Source: Rhizobium sp. FKL33 (lineage in GTDB: Bacteria > Pseudomonadota > Alphaproteobacteria > Rhizobiales > Rhizobiaceae). From it: 64,000 nucleotides of DNA. The stretch is from assembly GCF_005222915.1 (NCBI RefSeq), contig NZ_STFX01000003.1:1-64000 (forward strand). Direction: 5' to 3'. Position numbers and translations under genes: made by a program. Positions 27,111-36,769 of this stretch are shown one piece after another (the stretch's first letter is position 1; each line of letters opens with the position of its first letter). Below the pieces are notes generated by a model. That model worked only from the letters and a program-made list of their open reading frames with translations, ran no database searches and had not been told where the DNA came from.

Positions 27111-28095
27111 AGCCGGCGTCGCGAGCGGCCTGCCGCAGCGAGGTTTGCAGGCGCGGACCGATCTGCTGGATCACCAGGCCGGCGGCCAGGCTGCCGAATC
27201 GACCGCAATCGGAAAGACCGAAGCCGTTGGTGTAGCCGAACAGGAAGCCGGCCGCATAGAGATCGCCGGCGCCCGTCGTGTCCACCACCTTGTCCACCGC
27301 AAGCGGTTGAACCGGAATGCGCTCGCCCTTGGCGACGATGATCGAGCCTTCCTCGCTGAGCGTTACGGCGGCGAGGTCGCAGTCCCGCGCGATCTGGTCG
27401 AGCGCGCCGTCGAAATCCGAGGTCTGGTAGAGCGCCAGCAGTTCGGCGCGATTGGCGAAGACGATGTCGACCGTCTTCGAGCGCATCAGGTCCAGGAATT
27501 CGTCGCGCCAGCGGTCGACGCAGAAACTGTCCGACAGCGTCATCGACATTTCGCGTCCATGCTCATGGGCGATGCGTGCGCATTCGCGGATCGCCTGCTT
27601 GGCGCGCGGCGGATCCCAGAGATAGCCTTCGAAATAGGTGACCTTGGAATTGGCGACCACCTCTGGCTCGACATCCTCGACGCCCAGTTCGACGCAGGCG
27701 CCGAGAAACGTGTTCATCGAACGCTCGCCATCGGGTGTGATGAAGATCATCGAGCTTGCGGTGGGCGGCGTGCCGCCGAGCGGCGGAGTGGCGAAATGCA
27801 CGCCCTGCGCCTTCATGTCATGGGCGAAGATCTCGCCGAGCTTGTCTTTTGAGGTCTTGCCGAAATAGGCCGCCTTGCCGCCGAAGCTCGCGACGCCCGA
27901 GGCGGTGTTGCCGGCGCTGCCGCCCGAGGCTTCGATCGCCGGCCCCATGCGCGAATAGAGAAGCGCCGACCGCTCGGCGTCGATGAGATTCATCGCGCCC
28001 TTGGCGATCTGGTTGTCGACGAGAAAATCTTCTTCGCAGCGGGAGAGAATGTCGACGATCGCATTGCCGATCGTGAGCACATCGAAAGCGGTCAT
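27100..28095 (-). CDS. Adenosine kinase (PfkB family)
   Basis: ATP-dependent phosphorylation of adenosine to AMP for purine salvage. The 331 residues show the adenosine-kinase variant of the PfkB fold: GGSAGNTASGVASFGGKAAYFGK in the N-terminal half (split glycine loop) and VVDTTGAGDLYAAGFLFG near 275-292 with the catalytic Asp. The TAFDVLTIGNAIVDI start fits alphaproteobacterial relatives; an ATG at 28110 would add five residues. A second PfkB gene (frk, 20766) is clearly different. Relatives with broader nucleoside specificity exist. Confidence 0.87.
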   Translation of the reverse strand: MTAFDVLTIGNAIVDILSRCEEDFLVDNQIAKGAMNLIDAERSALLYSRMGPAIEASGGSAGNTASGVASFGGKAAYFGKTSKDKLGEIFAHDMKAQGVHFATPPLGGTPPTASSMIFITPDGERSMNTFLGACVELGVEDVEPEVVANSKVTYFEGYLWDPPRAKQAIRECARIAHEHGREMSMTLSDSFCVDRWRDEFLDLMRSKTVDIVFANRAELLALYQTSDFDGALDQIARDCDLAAVTLSEEGSIIVAKGERIPVQPLAVDKVVDTTGAGDLYAAGFLFGYTNGFGLSDCGRFGSLAAGLVIQQIGPRLQTSLRQAARDAGFIL

Positions 28096-28204
28096 TGCCA
28101 AGCCTTGCATGGTTCTTTTTCATGCAAGCTATGGCCTATTTCCGAGACCCGGAAAAGGGCGGATGGCGGCGCGAAACGCCGCCCTCCGCAGAAATATCGC
28201 CGTC

Positions 28205-30106
28205 TCAGCCGTTGGAGGCCAGCACGACCACCTGATCGCCTTCCGAGAAGGTGACTTTCTGGGACTTGACCGGGTTGATCTTGACCCCGCCGAGGCGGCG
28301 GTCGTCGGCGCTGACGCCGCGCTGGCGATAGCCGATCACGGTCTCGCCGCGCATCAGGCCGGCCAGGGTCAGCTGGTAGAAATCCACGGTGGCGCCGGGC
28401 TGCACATAGTTGGAGGCGGGACGGAGATAGAGTTCCGCGCCTTCCTCGTCGAGCAGGCTGCCGAAGATGCGCGACATGAATTCGTTTTCGGCGGCCTGCG
28501 CCAGCATCAGGCTGACCAGCTTGTTGCTGACCACGAAATCGTCGGCCTTGGAGACTTCGGCCAGTTCGCGGTTGCGCACGTCGATCATTTCCGAGACGAC
28601 GCTGGAGCGGCGACCGGCTTCCTCGGCCACCTGCCGCAGATGCAGCAGCGTCACCAGCGTGCGGGTGTCGGCGGGCTGCGGATCGAGGTCCTCGTTATAG
28701 CCGAGCACCAGGATGTGATCGTAGGACAAGGGATCCAGCGCGCGGATCTCGGCGCGCGACGACGAATTGGCGTTGCGGATATCGAGCGTGAGATTGTCGG
28801 AGGCGAGGCGGATGCCTGCGGTCTTGCCGGCGAGGTCGGGGGTGTCGGCGACGATGGTCAGCACCGAGCCCGGCGCCACGAAGCGCGACAGTTCCGTGGC
28901 GATCATCGGGGCGCGACGGTTCCAGCCGAGCAGCAGAGTTCGTTCCGGTTTGATCGTATCGGTGCGGGCAGCGTTGAACATCGAGGTGTCGATGCTGTTC
29001 TGCAGGCCCTTGATCTCGATGGCGTCGTCGTCCTCCGCGATCACGATCAGGCGCTCCTCGGCGAGGATCTTCCGATCCTTGGCCGGGTTCAGCTCGACCT
29101 TGCCGTCCGTGGTGACCAGGCCGATCAGCGTCGAGGTTTCGAAGGCCAGGCAACCCTGGCCGTAATAGCGGCCGGCGAGCTGTTCGGCTGTGATCGTATA
29201 GATTTCTGAGCCGTCGAAATCGAGGAGCTCGGTATAGACGGCGCTCAGGCCCGGCTGGCGGCTGGAATGGACGACGATGCGCGAGATGAGATCGTCGGCG
29301 AGCACCAGCTGGGTTTCGTCTCCGCCGACGATGTTCGCCAGTTCGGCATTGTGGATGTCGCGGATCTCAGCCGCGATCCGGTATTTGTCGGTCCGGCGGT
29401 TCGGATTCTGGGTGATCGCCAGGATCGTCTTGATGACGCTGGAATCGGGATCGGCGGCGTCGGGCGAGAGAATGACGATCGAGCGCGAGGCGTTGGGGTT
29501 GACGATGGCGAGATCGGTCAGATCGGTCGGATCGCCCGAGCGGCAGATGACTTTGGTGTTCTTGAGGTCGTCGATCTTGGCGGCGATGTCGTCTTCCATC
29601 TCCACCTTGTCGCGATCGGCCATGATGACGATGCGCGGATTGCGGCGGCTCTCATTGGCGATGACCAGTTCGGAGATCACGTCGAAGATCGACGGCGACC
29701 AGTTGAGAATGATCGTGTGCTCTTCTTCCAGCACCTGCGAGCGGCCCTTGCGCAGCTCGTCCAGCTTGCTCTCGATGCCCGACGAGAGAATACCGATGAG
29801 CGTCGAGACGACGAAGATTCCGGCCAGCGTCACCAGCAGCATGACGAAGCGGAACATCCAGCCGGTGTCGCCTCCCATGGTGCCGGCGTCGAGCGTGCGC
29901 ATCAGCGATTCCCACATGGCTTCGGCGAAAGTCAGCGCCTCGCCATCCGCCTGGGTCAGTCCGGTTACCGATATGATCGCGCCGAACACCATGATGATGA
30001 CCAGCGAGATGATTCCGAGCCAGCCGATCAGCGCGCCGGTGCCGGCCGCCATGGTCTGGTCGAACCAGTAGCGAAGTTTGCTGGTGAATTTGACGTTGTT
30101 TTTCAC
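28205..30106 (-). CDS. CASTOR/POLLUX-related ion channel protein
   Basis: A 633-residue inner-membrane protein related to the plant CASTOR/POLLUX channels. Two transmembrane helices (about 22-48 and 85-110) flank a pore-like loop with TLDAGTMGGDTGW. Two long cytosolic RCK-like regions follow: one starting HTIILNWSPSIFDVISELVIANE (about 130), the other TLLLGWNRRAPMIATELSRF (about 385). They resemble TrkA-type ligand-binding domains that gate potassium or calcium channels. The plant proteins act in symbiotic calcium signalling; the bacterial function is not established. It stands alone, with no obvious operon partner. Confidence 0.82.
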   Translation of the reverse strand: MKNNVKFTSKLRYWFDQTMAAGTGALIGWLGIISLVIIMVFGAIISVTGLTQADGEALTFAEAMWESLMRTLDAGTMGGDTGWMFRFVMLLVTLAGIFVVSTLIGILSSGIESKLDELRKGRSQVLEEEHTIILNWSPSIFDVISELVIANESRRNPRIVIMADRDKVEMEDDIAAKIDDLKNTKVICRSGDPTDLTDLAIVNPNASRSIVILSPDAADPDSSVIKTILAITQNPNRRTDKYRIAAEIRDIHNAELANIVGGDETQLVLADDLISRIVVHSSRQPGLSAVYTELLDFDGSEIYTITAEQLAGRYYGQGCLAFETSTLIGLVTTDGKVELNPAKDRKILAEERLIVIAEDDDAIEIKGLQNSIDTSMFNAARTDTIKPERTLLLGWNRRAPMIATELSRFVAPGSVLTIVADTPDLAGKTAGIRLASDNLTLDIRNANSSSRAEIRALDPLSYDHILVLGYNEDLDPQPADTRTLVTLLHLRQVAEEAGRRSSVVSEMIDVRNRELAEVSKADDFVVSNKLVSLMLAQAAENEFMSRIFGSLLDEEGAELYLRPASNYVQPGATVDFYQLTLAGLMRGETVIGYRQRGVSADDRRLGGVKINPVKSQKVTFSEGDQVVVLASNG

Positions 30107-30254
30107 GCGTGCCCCCGAAAACGACTGCGGCTCTTGCGGCCTTACAGCACTATCGCCGCCGAAAGCGCAAGACTTTTGAAACCATACCCAGAAATGACGG
30201 TTAATATCGATGGTTTATTCGCCGGCTAACGGGCCGAGCCGGCGTGAAACGGTC

Positions 30255-31133
30255 TCACCAGGCCCCTTTTTCCTCGCGCACGATCTCGTGCAGGAAGTCC
30301 GCGACGATCCGGACGCGGGCGAGATCGCGCACGCTTTCGTGGAAGATCGTCCAGTAGCTGCGGGTGATCGAGATCTCCGGCAGCACCCGCAGCAGATCCG
30401 GATATTGGCGGGCGATGTAATTGTGCAGAATGCAGACGCCCGCGCCGGCCCGGACAGCCTCGGTCTGGCCGATCGCCGAGGAAATCTCGAAGCCGGCCGA
30501 CCAGTTGCGCATCACCTCGCCGGTGAAATTCAGCGACTGCGAGAAGATCAGGTCTTCCACATAGCCGATGCGTCGATGAGACTTGAGGTCCTCGGCGTCG
30601 ACAGGCAGACCGAAACGGTCGACATAGCTGCGCGAGGCGTAGAGGCCCAGCGTATAGTCCGTGAGCTTGGAGGAGACGAGACGGCCCTGCTCAGGCCGTT
30701 CGAGCGTGACGGCGATATCGGCCTCGCGGCTGGAGAGCGAAAAGGAGCGCGGCACCGGCACCAACTGAATGCGCAGTTCCGGATGGCGCTCGATCAGCCG
30801 GCCCATGCGCGGGGCGAGGAAAGAGACGCCGAAGCCGTCGGGGGCGCCGATGCGCACGGTGCCGGCAATCGCCGCATCGGTGCGGCCCAGCCGAGCCTGC
30901 GCCTCCAGCATTTCGGTTTCCATCCGCTCGGCGGAGAGAAGGAAGGTTTCGCCTTCGGCGGTGAGCTCGCAGCCATTGGTGCGCCGGATGAACAGGCGGG
31001 TTTCCAGCGCCTCTTCCAGAGACGTCAACCGCCGCGACAGCGTCGCGTGATTGAGCCCGAGACGGCGCGAGGCGGCGAGGATCTGGCCGGTGCGGGCGAC
31101 GGCGAGGAAGATGCGGATGTCGTCCCAGTTCAT
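30255..31133 (-). CDS. LysR-family transcriptional regulator
   Basis: A 292-residue one-component regulator. The N-terminal winged helix (about 1-60, MNWDDIRIFLAVARTGQILAA, ASRRLGLNHATLSRRLTSLE) is of the LysR type, with an effector-binding domain of the AllS/GcvA-like branch at about 85-290. No divergent partner gene sits beside it: Pgi is transcribed towards it from upstream with 52 bases between the two. It may be a regulator of remote genes. The substrate is unknown. Confidence 0.88.
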   Translation of the reverse strand: MNWDDIRIFLAVARTGQILAASRRLGLNHATLSRRLTSLEEALETRLFIRRTNGCELTAEGETFLLSAERMETEMLEAQARLGRTDAAIAGTVRIGAPDGFGVSFLAPRMGRLIERHPELRIQLVPVPRSFSLSSREADIAVTLERPEQGRLVSSKLTDYTLGLYASRSYVDRFGLPVDAEDLKSHRRIGYVEDLIFSQSLNFTGEVMRNWSAGFEISSAIGQTEAVRAGAGVCILHNYIARQYPDLLRVLPEISITRSYWTIFHESVRDLARVRIVADFLHEIVREEKGAW

Positions 31134-31185
31134 CGGCGCTCACCGGAGTAGCGCGGGAACAGCATGCTCCCGCGCAGGATCATGA

Positions 31186-32799
31186 TCAGGACAAAGCGGC
31201 GACGAGGCCGGCGGTCGAGGAATCGAGTCCCTCGGTTCCCTTCTTGCCCTGCACCACCGGCAGGAGGCCGGTCGCGAGTTCCTTGCCGAGTTCGACGCCC
31301 CACTGGTCGAAGGAGTTGATGCCGAACAGCACGCCCTCGACGAAGACGCGATGTTCGTAAAGCGCGATCAGGCGGCCGAGCGCAAAGGGCGTCAGGCGAT
31401 CATAGACGAAGGTGATCGACGGACGATTACCGGTGAAGACGCGATGCGGGGCGATATGGTCGATCTTGGCCTGATCCCAGCCCATGCCGGAAAGCTGCGC
31501 CTTGGCTTCTGCGAGCGTGCGGCCTTTCAGAAGCGCTTGCGACTGCGCCAGGCAATTCGACATCAGGAGCTCGTGCTGATAGCGCAGCTCAGGTTCGAAG
31601 CCGGTTTTGGCGATCATGAATTCGACCGGGATCGTGTCGGTGCCCTGATGCAGGAGCTGGAAGAAGGCGTGCTGGCCGTTTGTGCCGGGTTCGCCCCAGA
31701 CGACGGGACCGGAGGAGCCGTTCACGGGGCTGCCGTCCATGGTCACGCCCTTGCCGTTCGATTCCATGTCGAGCTGCTGCAGATAGGCCGGAAAGCGGCT
31801 GAGGCGCTGGTCGTAGGGAATGACGGCGCGCGAGGTGTAGCCGAGAACGTTGCGCTGGTAGAAGCCGATCAGGCCGAGGATCAGCGGCAGGTTCTTGTTG
31901 AGCGGCGCCGAGCGGAAGTGGTTGTCCATCGCATGCGCGCCGTCGAGGAATTCGCCGAACGCCTTTTCGCCGATGGCGATCATCAGCGGCAGGCCGATGG
32001 CCGACCAGATCGAGTAACGGCCGCCGACCCAATCCCAGAAACCGAACACACGGTTGGGGTCGATGCCGAAAGCGGCGACCTTGTCGAGCGCGGTCGAGAC
32101 GGCGGCGAAATGATGCTGCACGGCGCCTTCGCCGAGCGCCTTGGCGATGAAGGCGCGCGCCGTCTGCGCATTCGTCATCGTCTCGATGGTGGTGAAGGTC
32201 TTGGACGCCACGATGAACAGCGAGGTCTCGGGATCGAGAAGCTTCAGCGTGTCGGCGATATGGGCCGCGTCGATATTGGAGACGTAATGCAGGCGCGGGC
32301 CGTCGTGATAGGGCGCGAGCGCCAGCGTCGTCATGACGGGGCCGAGATCGGAGCCGCCGATGCCGATATTGACGACGTCGGTGATCGTCTTGCCGGTGGC
32401 GCCGGTGATCGCGCCTGAGCGCACGCCTTCGGCGAACTTGCCCATGGCGGCGATGACGGCGTTGACGTCGCCCATCACATCCTTGCCGTCGACGAGCACG
32501 GGGGCGTTGGAGCGGTTGCGGAGCGCGGTGTGGAGAACGGCGCGGCCTTCGGTGAAATTGATGATCTCACCCTTGAACATCGCCTCGCGCTTGCCCGCGA
32601 CATCGGCGGCGGCGGCGAGCTCGGTCAGGAGCGCCATGATCTCCTTGTTCACGGCCGTTTTCGAATAATCCATCAGCAGGTCTTCGAACCAGGCGTGATA
32701 GGCGTCGAATCGGCCGGAGTCGGCGGCGAAGGCGGCGCGGATGTCGGTGGCCTTGGTGGCCTGGGCTGCGTCCTTCAACTTTTCGAGGATGGTCGTCAC
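31186..32799 (-). CDS. pgi: Glucose-6-phosphate isomerase
   Basis: Interconverts glucose-6-phosphate and fructose-6-phosphate. About 537 residues, the normal bacterial length. Both family signatures are present: [22 protein letters not shown] and the stretch [20 protein letters not shown]; the catalytic Glu/His/Lys regions ([19 protein letters not shown]) are intact. The likely start is GTG at 32799, preceded by GGGAGA at proper spacing and giving [12 protein letters not shown]; the longer frame from 32844 lacks a ribosome site. It would take the product of the fructokinase gene upstream. Confidence 0.95.
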   Translation of the reverse strand: MTTILEKLKDAAQATKATDIRAAFAADSGRFDAYHAWFEDLLMDYSKTAVNKEIMALLTELAAAADVAGKREAMFKGEIINFTEGRAVLHTALRNRSNAPVLVDGKDVMGDVNAVIAAMGKFAEGVRSGAITGATGKTITDVVNIGIGGSDLGPVMTTLALAPYHDGPRLHYVSNIDAAHIADTLKLLDPETSLFIVASKTFTTIETMTNAQTARAFIAKALGEGAVQHHFAAVSTALDKVAAFGIDPNRVFGFWDWVGGRYSIWSAIGLPLMIAIGEKAFGEFLDGAHAMDNHFRSAPLNKNLPLILGLIGFYQRNVLGYTSRAVIPYDQRLSRFPAYLQQLDMESNGKGVTMDGSPVNGSSGPVVWGEPGTNGQHAFFQLLHQGTDTIPVEFMIAKTGFEPELRYQHELLMSNCLAQSQALLKGRTLAEAKAQLSGMGWDQAKIDHIAPHRVFTGNRPSITFVYDRLTPFALGRLIALYEHRVFVEGVLFGINSFDQWGVELGKELATGLLPVVQGKKGTEGLDSSTAGLVAALS

Positions 32800-32853
32800 G
32801 GTCTTCTCCCGGTGTTCATGCTGGCCGGAAACTAGCCATTTCAATCGATTAAA

Positions 32854-33720
32854 TCAAGGTTGCGTCGCGCGCTTGGTCTTGGCGGTCGCGACAGCCTCTG
32901 CAGGGCGGATTCTGAGGCGCGTGACGCGGTTCTTGAGCCGTTTCATCACGATAAAGCGCTTGCCGTGAAAGGTGAAGGCCTGACGTTCGTCAGGAATGGA
33001 TCGCGACTCGTGAATGACGAGGCCGGCGATGGTGGTGGCTTCGCTGTCCGGCAAGCTCCAGCCCATCGCGCGGTTGAGATCGCGCACGGTGACCGCGCCA
33101 TCGACGACGATGGAGCCATCCGCCTCCTTGCGCACCCCCTGCAGGCCGATGTCGCGGTCGTCGGTCATGTCGCCGAGCACGTCTTCGAGAATGTCCTGCA
33201 TGGTGACCATGCCCTGCATGTCGCCATATTCGTCGACGACGATGGCGAAATGCGTGTTGCGCTTGAGGAAAGCGCCGAGCTGGTCGCGCAGGCTGGTGGT
33301 CTCGGGCACGAACCAGGGCTTGTCGGAGATCTTGACGATATCGAGCGTCTCGGCGGTGGCGCCGGGCTCGGCGAGCGCTCTGAGCAGATCCTTGGAATGC
33401 AAGACGCCGATGATATTGTCGATCGAGCCGCGCCAGACCGGCATGCGGGTGAAGGGGCTGTCGAGGATCGCCCTGATATTGATCTCGGGCGGATCGTCGG
33501 CGTTGAGCGCCTTCATCCGGGTGCGGTGGATGAGGATGTCAGCGATCTCGCGCTCGTCGAGTTCGGCCCAGCCCTGCGGCTTGTCGCGGCCGTTCTGGGC
33601 GCCGTTCCGCCCGTTCTGCGGCGAGGCGGGGCCTTCGTCATGGCCTTCGGCTTCGGCGACAGGGTCGGGCCGCCCGATCAGGGACAGCCAGAGACGTCCC
33701 CAGAAGCCGGTGTCGCGCAT
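32854..33720 (-). CDS. corC: CorC/HlyC-type CBS-domain protein, without membrane domain
   Basis: A 288-residue cytosolic protein with two CBS motifs (about 72-190; DSPFTRMPVWRGSIDNIIGVLHSKDLL and THFAIVVDEYGDMQGMVTMQDILEDVLG) and a C-terminal CorC_HlyC transporter-associated domain (about 205-285). It lacks the DUF21 membrane domain of the larger family members I recall downstream of aroB in other Rhizobiales, and starts 4 bases after the aroB stop. It may assist magnesium or cobalt efflux as CorC does with CorA, but no partner is seen. Proline- and glutamine-rich linker at about 20-45. Confidence 0.85.
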   Translation of the reverse strand: MRDTGFWGRLWLSLIGRPDPVAEAEGHDEGPASPQNGRNGAQNGRDKPQGWAELDEREIADILIHRTRMKALNADDPPEINIRAILDSPFTRMPVWRGSIDNIIGVLHSKDLLRALAEPGATAETLDIVKISDKPWFVPETTSLRDQLGAFLKRNTHFAIVVDEYGDMQGMVTMQDILEDVLGDMTDDRDIGLQGVRKEADGSIVVDGAVTVRDLNRAMGWSLPDSEATTIAGLVIHESRSIPDERQAFTFHGKRFIVMKRLKNRVTRLRIRPAEAVATAKTKRATQP

Positions 33721-33724
33721 GATC

Positions 33725-34843
33725 TCAGCCTCGCTTTTCCTTAAGGAAAGACAGGACTTCGGAAGCCGGCACATCGTCGGCGACGAAGCTTTCGCCCAAG
33801 CCCCTGGTCAGGATAAAAGTGAGCTTGCCGCCCTTGACCTTCTTGTCCTGGGTTATGGCCTCGAGCAGCGCCTCCGCCGGCGGCAGTTCGCCTGGGATTT
33901 CCTCCATGCGCGTCGGCAGGCCGACGGCCTTGAGATGCGCCTCGACGCGGGACGCCAGATCGGGGCTCGCGAGATTCATGCGCGCCGAAAACTGATGCGC
34001 GAGCACCATACCGATCGATACGCCCTCGCCATGCACAAGTCGGGCGGAATCGTAAGCGGTTGCGGCTTCGAGCGCATGGCCGAAGGTGTGGCCGAGATTG
34101 AGCAGCGCCCGCAAACCGTTTTCGCGCTCGTCCTTGGCCACGACATCGGCCTTGGCCTGGCAGGACACGGCGATGGCGTGGATGCGGGCGTCGCCGCCGG
34201 CATAGACGTCGCGCCAGTTCGCCTCCAGCCATTCGAAGAAGTCGGGCTTGTCGATCAGGCCGTATTTGGCGACTTCGGCATAGCCGGCGCGGAATTCGCG
34301 GGGCGTGAGCGTGGTCAGCGTGTCCGTGTCGGCCAGCACGAGATCGGGCTGGTGGAAGACGCCGATCAGGTTCTTGCCCTGCCGCGCATTGATGCCGGTC
34401 TTGCCGCCGACGGAGGAATCGACCTGGGACAAGAGCGAGGTCGGGATCTGGATGAAGCGGGTTCCGCGGCGCACGATGCCGGCGGCAAAGCCGGTGAGAT
34501 CGCCGATCACGCCGCCGCCGAGCGCGATCACTGCGTCGTTTCGCTCGATCTTGGCGTCGAGCACGTGGTCGGTGACCGCCATCAGATGCTCATAGCTCTT
34601 GGTCTTCTCGCCAGCGGGCAGGGTCAGCGGATAGACCGAGATGCCCTGGGCCGCGAGGCTGTCGGTCAGCTGGCCGAGATAAATCGCGCCGACATGCTCG
34701 TCGGTGATCACGGCCATGCGCTTGCCCTTGAGGCGGCTGGCGATGGCCTCGCCGGCTTTGGCGATCAGGCCGGGGCCGATCAGAATGTCGTAGGCGCGGT
34801 CGCCGAGATCGACGTGAACGGTGCGGGCAGCCTCAATGCTCAT
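33725..34843 (-). CDS. aroB: 3-dehydroquinate synthase
   Basis: Second step of the shikimate pathway: converts DAHP to 3-dehydroquinate with NAD and a divalent metal. The 372 residues show the NAD-binding GGGVIGDLTGFAAGIVRRG (about 105-123), the SQVDSSVGGKTGINARQGKN substrate loop, and the metal-binding His/Glu in the second half (LNLGHTFGHALE). ATGA overlap with the aroK stop shows translational coupling in the order aroK-aroB-corC. Confidence 0.96.
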   Translation of the reverse strand: MSIEAARTVHVDLGDRAYDILIGPGLIAKAGEAIASRLKGKRMAVITDEHVGAIYLGQLTDSLAAQGISVYPLTLPAGEKTKSYEHLMAVTDHVLDAKIERNDAVIALGGGVIGDLTGFAAGIVRRGTRFIQIPTSLLSQVDSSVGGKTGINARQGKNLIGVFHQPDLVLADTDTLTTLTPREFRAGYAEVAKYGLIDKPDFFEWLEANWRDVYAGGDARIHAIAVSCQAKADVVAKDERENGLRALLNLGHTFGHALEAATAYDSARLVHGEGVSIGMVLAHQFSARMNLASPDLASRVEAHLKAVGLPTRMEEIPGELPPAEALLEAITQDKKVKGGKLTFILTRGLGESFVADDVPASEVLSFLKEKRG

Positions 34844-35436
34844 GGGTCTTTTCCATTCTCGGGCTTAGGAAGGGTTCCGGCGATCGCCGCGATCACCTCG
34901 TCCGCCACCTGCTCTTTTTTCACATCGCGCGATTTCACTTTCAGATGCGCCTGCGCATATGTCGGGTAGCGGGCGATCATCAGGTCTTCGAGCGTCTTCT
35001 TGGGGTTCTCCGTGCGCAGCAGCGGCCGCGTGTCGCGTTTGCTCACCCGCTCCCACAGCGTGTCGAGATCGGCGTCGAGCCAGAGCGACAGGCCGTTGTT
35101 GCGGATGGCGTCGCGGGTTTCGGCCGTCATGAAGGCGCCGCCGCCTGTTGACAGCACGCGCGGACCGGTGCGCAGGAGCCGCCGGATCACCCGGCTTTCG
35201 AGCTTGCGGAATTCCGGTTCGCCATAGGCGGCGAAGAGTTCGGAGATGGTCATGCGCGAAACGCGCTCGATCTCATGGTCGGAATCGACAAAGGGAATGT
35301 TGAGTTCATGGGCGACGATCTTGCCGATCGCCGATTTTCCCGCCCCCATCAGCCCGACGAGAACGAGATTGCGCTTGCCGAGCGCCCGGCGCGCGCGTTC
35401 GGCGCTTTCGTTGCCGGCGTGGCTGAACACGTCCAT
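34840..35436 (-). CDS. aroK: Shikimate kinase
   Basis: Phosphorylates shikimate with ATP. At 198 residues it has the P-loop GLMGAGKSAIGK (about 28-39), the DSDHEIERVSRMTISELFAAYGEPEFRKLE substrate segment, the STGGGAF loop and the RPLLR lid. The N-terminal 20 residues are a variable extension typical of rhizobia. It heads the aroK-aroB-corC operon and is divergent from the small membrane protein-xerD operon. Confidence 0.95.
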   Translation of the reverse strand: MDVFSHAGNESAERARRALGKRNLVLVGLMGAGKSAIGKIVAHELNIPFVDSDHEIERVSRMTISELFAAYGEPEFRKLESRVIRRLLRTGPRVLSTGGGAFMTAETRDAIRNNGLSLWLDADLDTLWERVSKRDTRPLLRTENPKKTLEDLMIARYPTYAQAHLKVKSRDVKKEQVADEVIAAIAGTLPKPENGKDP

Positions 35437-35615
35437 TTGACCCCTTCTACGGTCTCGCGACCGCCATCATCCCCGGTTCCTATCGGAAAAACTCGCGCTT
35501 GCGTCAAGCGGCGGCGGAAAGGACCACCGGGATTTGCTCAATTTCGAAGGACTCTGTAAAGAGTTTGGGAACTAGTTTCGCGGTCTGTCCAGAAGTCCGC
35601 CGGATGTCGAGGCCC

Positions 35616-35765
35616 ATGCCCACCCTTTTCAGATTTCTCTATTGGTGCGCCATTCTCGCCGGATTCGTCTACGCCATCCTGTTTTCGCTCGCTTATCTGG
35701 TGGAGCCGCGCGAACGGCCGGCGGTGATCGAAATCCCGGCCGCCCGCACCAATCCCACGCCATGA
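35616..35765 (+). CDS. Small single-helix membrane protein upstream of xerD
   Basis: A 49-residue protein with one central hydrophobic helix (about 5-30, FRFLYWCAILAGFVYAILFS), then a short charged, Pro-rich tail ending in ARTNPTP. I recall similar unnamed proteins before xerD in Rhizobiales. An ATG at 35604 (MSRPMPTL) is an alternative start; at 35616 the GAGG upstream is close. The stop is 10 bases before xerD. No function is known. Confidence 0.55.
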   Translation: MPTLFRFLYWCAILAGFVYAILFSLAYLVEPRERPAVIEIPAARTNPTP

Positions 35766-35775
35766 GGCAGGTGCG

Positions 35776-36717
35776 ATGAACGATCTCTCGGCGGCGCATG
35801 CGGAGGCCTTTCTGGAGATGATGAGCGCCGAGCGCGGCGCGGCGCACAACACGCTCGTTTCCTATGAAAAGGACCTCGACGAAGTCCGCGCCTTCCTGAA
35901 AACGCGCGGCGCTACTTTGTTGACGGCGAGTTCGGACGATCTAAAGGCTTTTCTCTCCTATATGACCCAGGAGGGCTACAAGGCGTCCTCCCAGGCGCGG
36001 AGGCTCTCGGCGATCCGGCAGTTCTACAAGTTTCTCTATGCGGAAAACCTCCGCGGCGACGATCCCACCGGCATTCTCGACGCGCCGAAAAAGGGCCGGG
36101 CGCTGCCGAAAACGCTGAGCGAGACCGACGTCAACAGATTGCTGGCTTTGGCCGCCGAAGAGGCGAAAGCGGAAGGGCCGGGCAGGCTCGACCGTCTCAG
36201 GCTGCTCGCGCTCGTCGAACTCTGCTACGCCACCGGCATGCGGGTGAGCGAGCTCGTCTCGCTGCCGGCCCGCGTTCTGGCTGAAGAAGGGCGCTTCCTG
36301 ATCATTAAAGGCAAGGGAAACAAGGATCGGCTGGTTCCGTTGACCCGGGCCGCGATCTCTGCGCTCGCGGCCTTCGGAGAGGAGTTGCGGCGCATCCATG
36401 GCGACCGCGAGTTCGATTTCCTGTTTCCCGCCGACAGCGCCTCGGGCCATCTTGCCCGCCAGGTTTTCGCCCGCGATCTCAAGGCGCTCGGCGCGCGGGC
36501 GGGAATCTCCGCCGACAAGCTGTCGCCGCATGTGATCCGCCACGCGTTTGCCAGCCATCTGCTCGCCCATGGCGCGGATCTCCGCGTGGTGCAGGAACTG
36601 TTGGGACATTCCGACATTTCCACGACACAAATCTATACCCATGTATTGGATGAAAAGCTCAGGGAACTGGTGGAAACGCATCACCCTCTTGCCAAACAGG
36701 CCAAAAACAGGGATTAG
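35776..36717 (+). CDS. xerD: Site-specific tyrosine recombinase XerD
   Basis: Resolves chromosome dimers with XerC at dif. The 313 residues show the SAM-like core-binding domain (about 10-95) and the catalytic domain (about 110-305) with Arg (ATGMRVSELVSL), Lys (IKGKGNKDRLVPL), HxxR (SPHVIRHAFASHLL), His (QELLGHSDISTTQIYTH) and the Tyr nucleophile in QIYTHV. It is the chromosomal housekeeping XerD rather than a phage integrase: no att sites or mobile genes flank it. accA follows. Confidence 0.95.
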   Translation: MNDLSAAHAEAFLEMMSAERGAAHNTLVSYEKDLDEVRAFLKTRGATLLTASSDDLKAFLSYMTQEGYKASSQARRLSAIRQFYKFLYAENLRGDDPTGILDAPKKGRALPKTLSETDVNRLLALAAEEAKAEGPGRLDRLRLLALVELCYATGMRVSELVSLPARVLAEEGRFLIIKGKGNKDRLVPLTRAAISALAAFGEELRRIHGDREFDFLFPADSASGHLARQVFARDLKALGARAGISADKLSPHVIRHAFASHLLAHGADLRVVQELLGHSDISTTQIYTHVLDEKLRELVETHHPLAKQAKNRD

Positions 36718-36769
36718 ACCCGCAAAACCCACGGCCAGACGCTGAACTGGAAAGCCGGAACGGAAGCTG

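Noticed and set aside
35776-36717. XerD gene read as a phage or island integrase
   Set aside because: Sequence and neighbours (small membrane protein, accA) fit chromosomal XerD; no att repeats, tRNA or mobile genes nearby.
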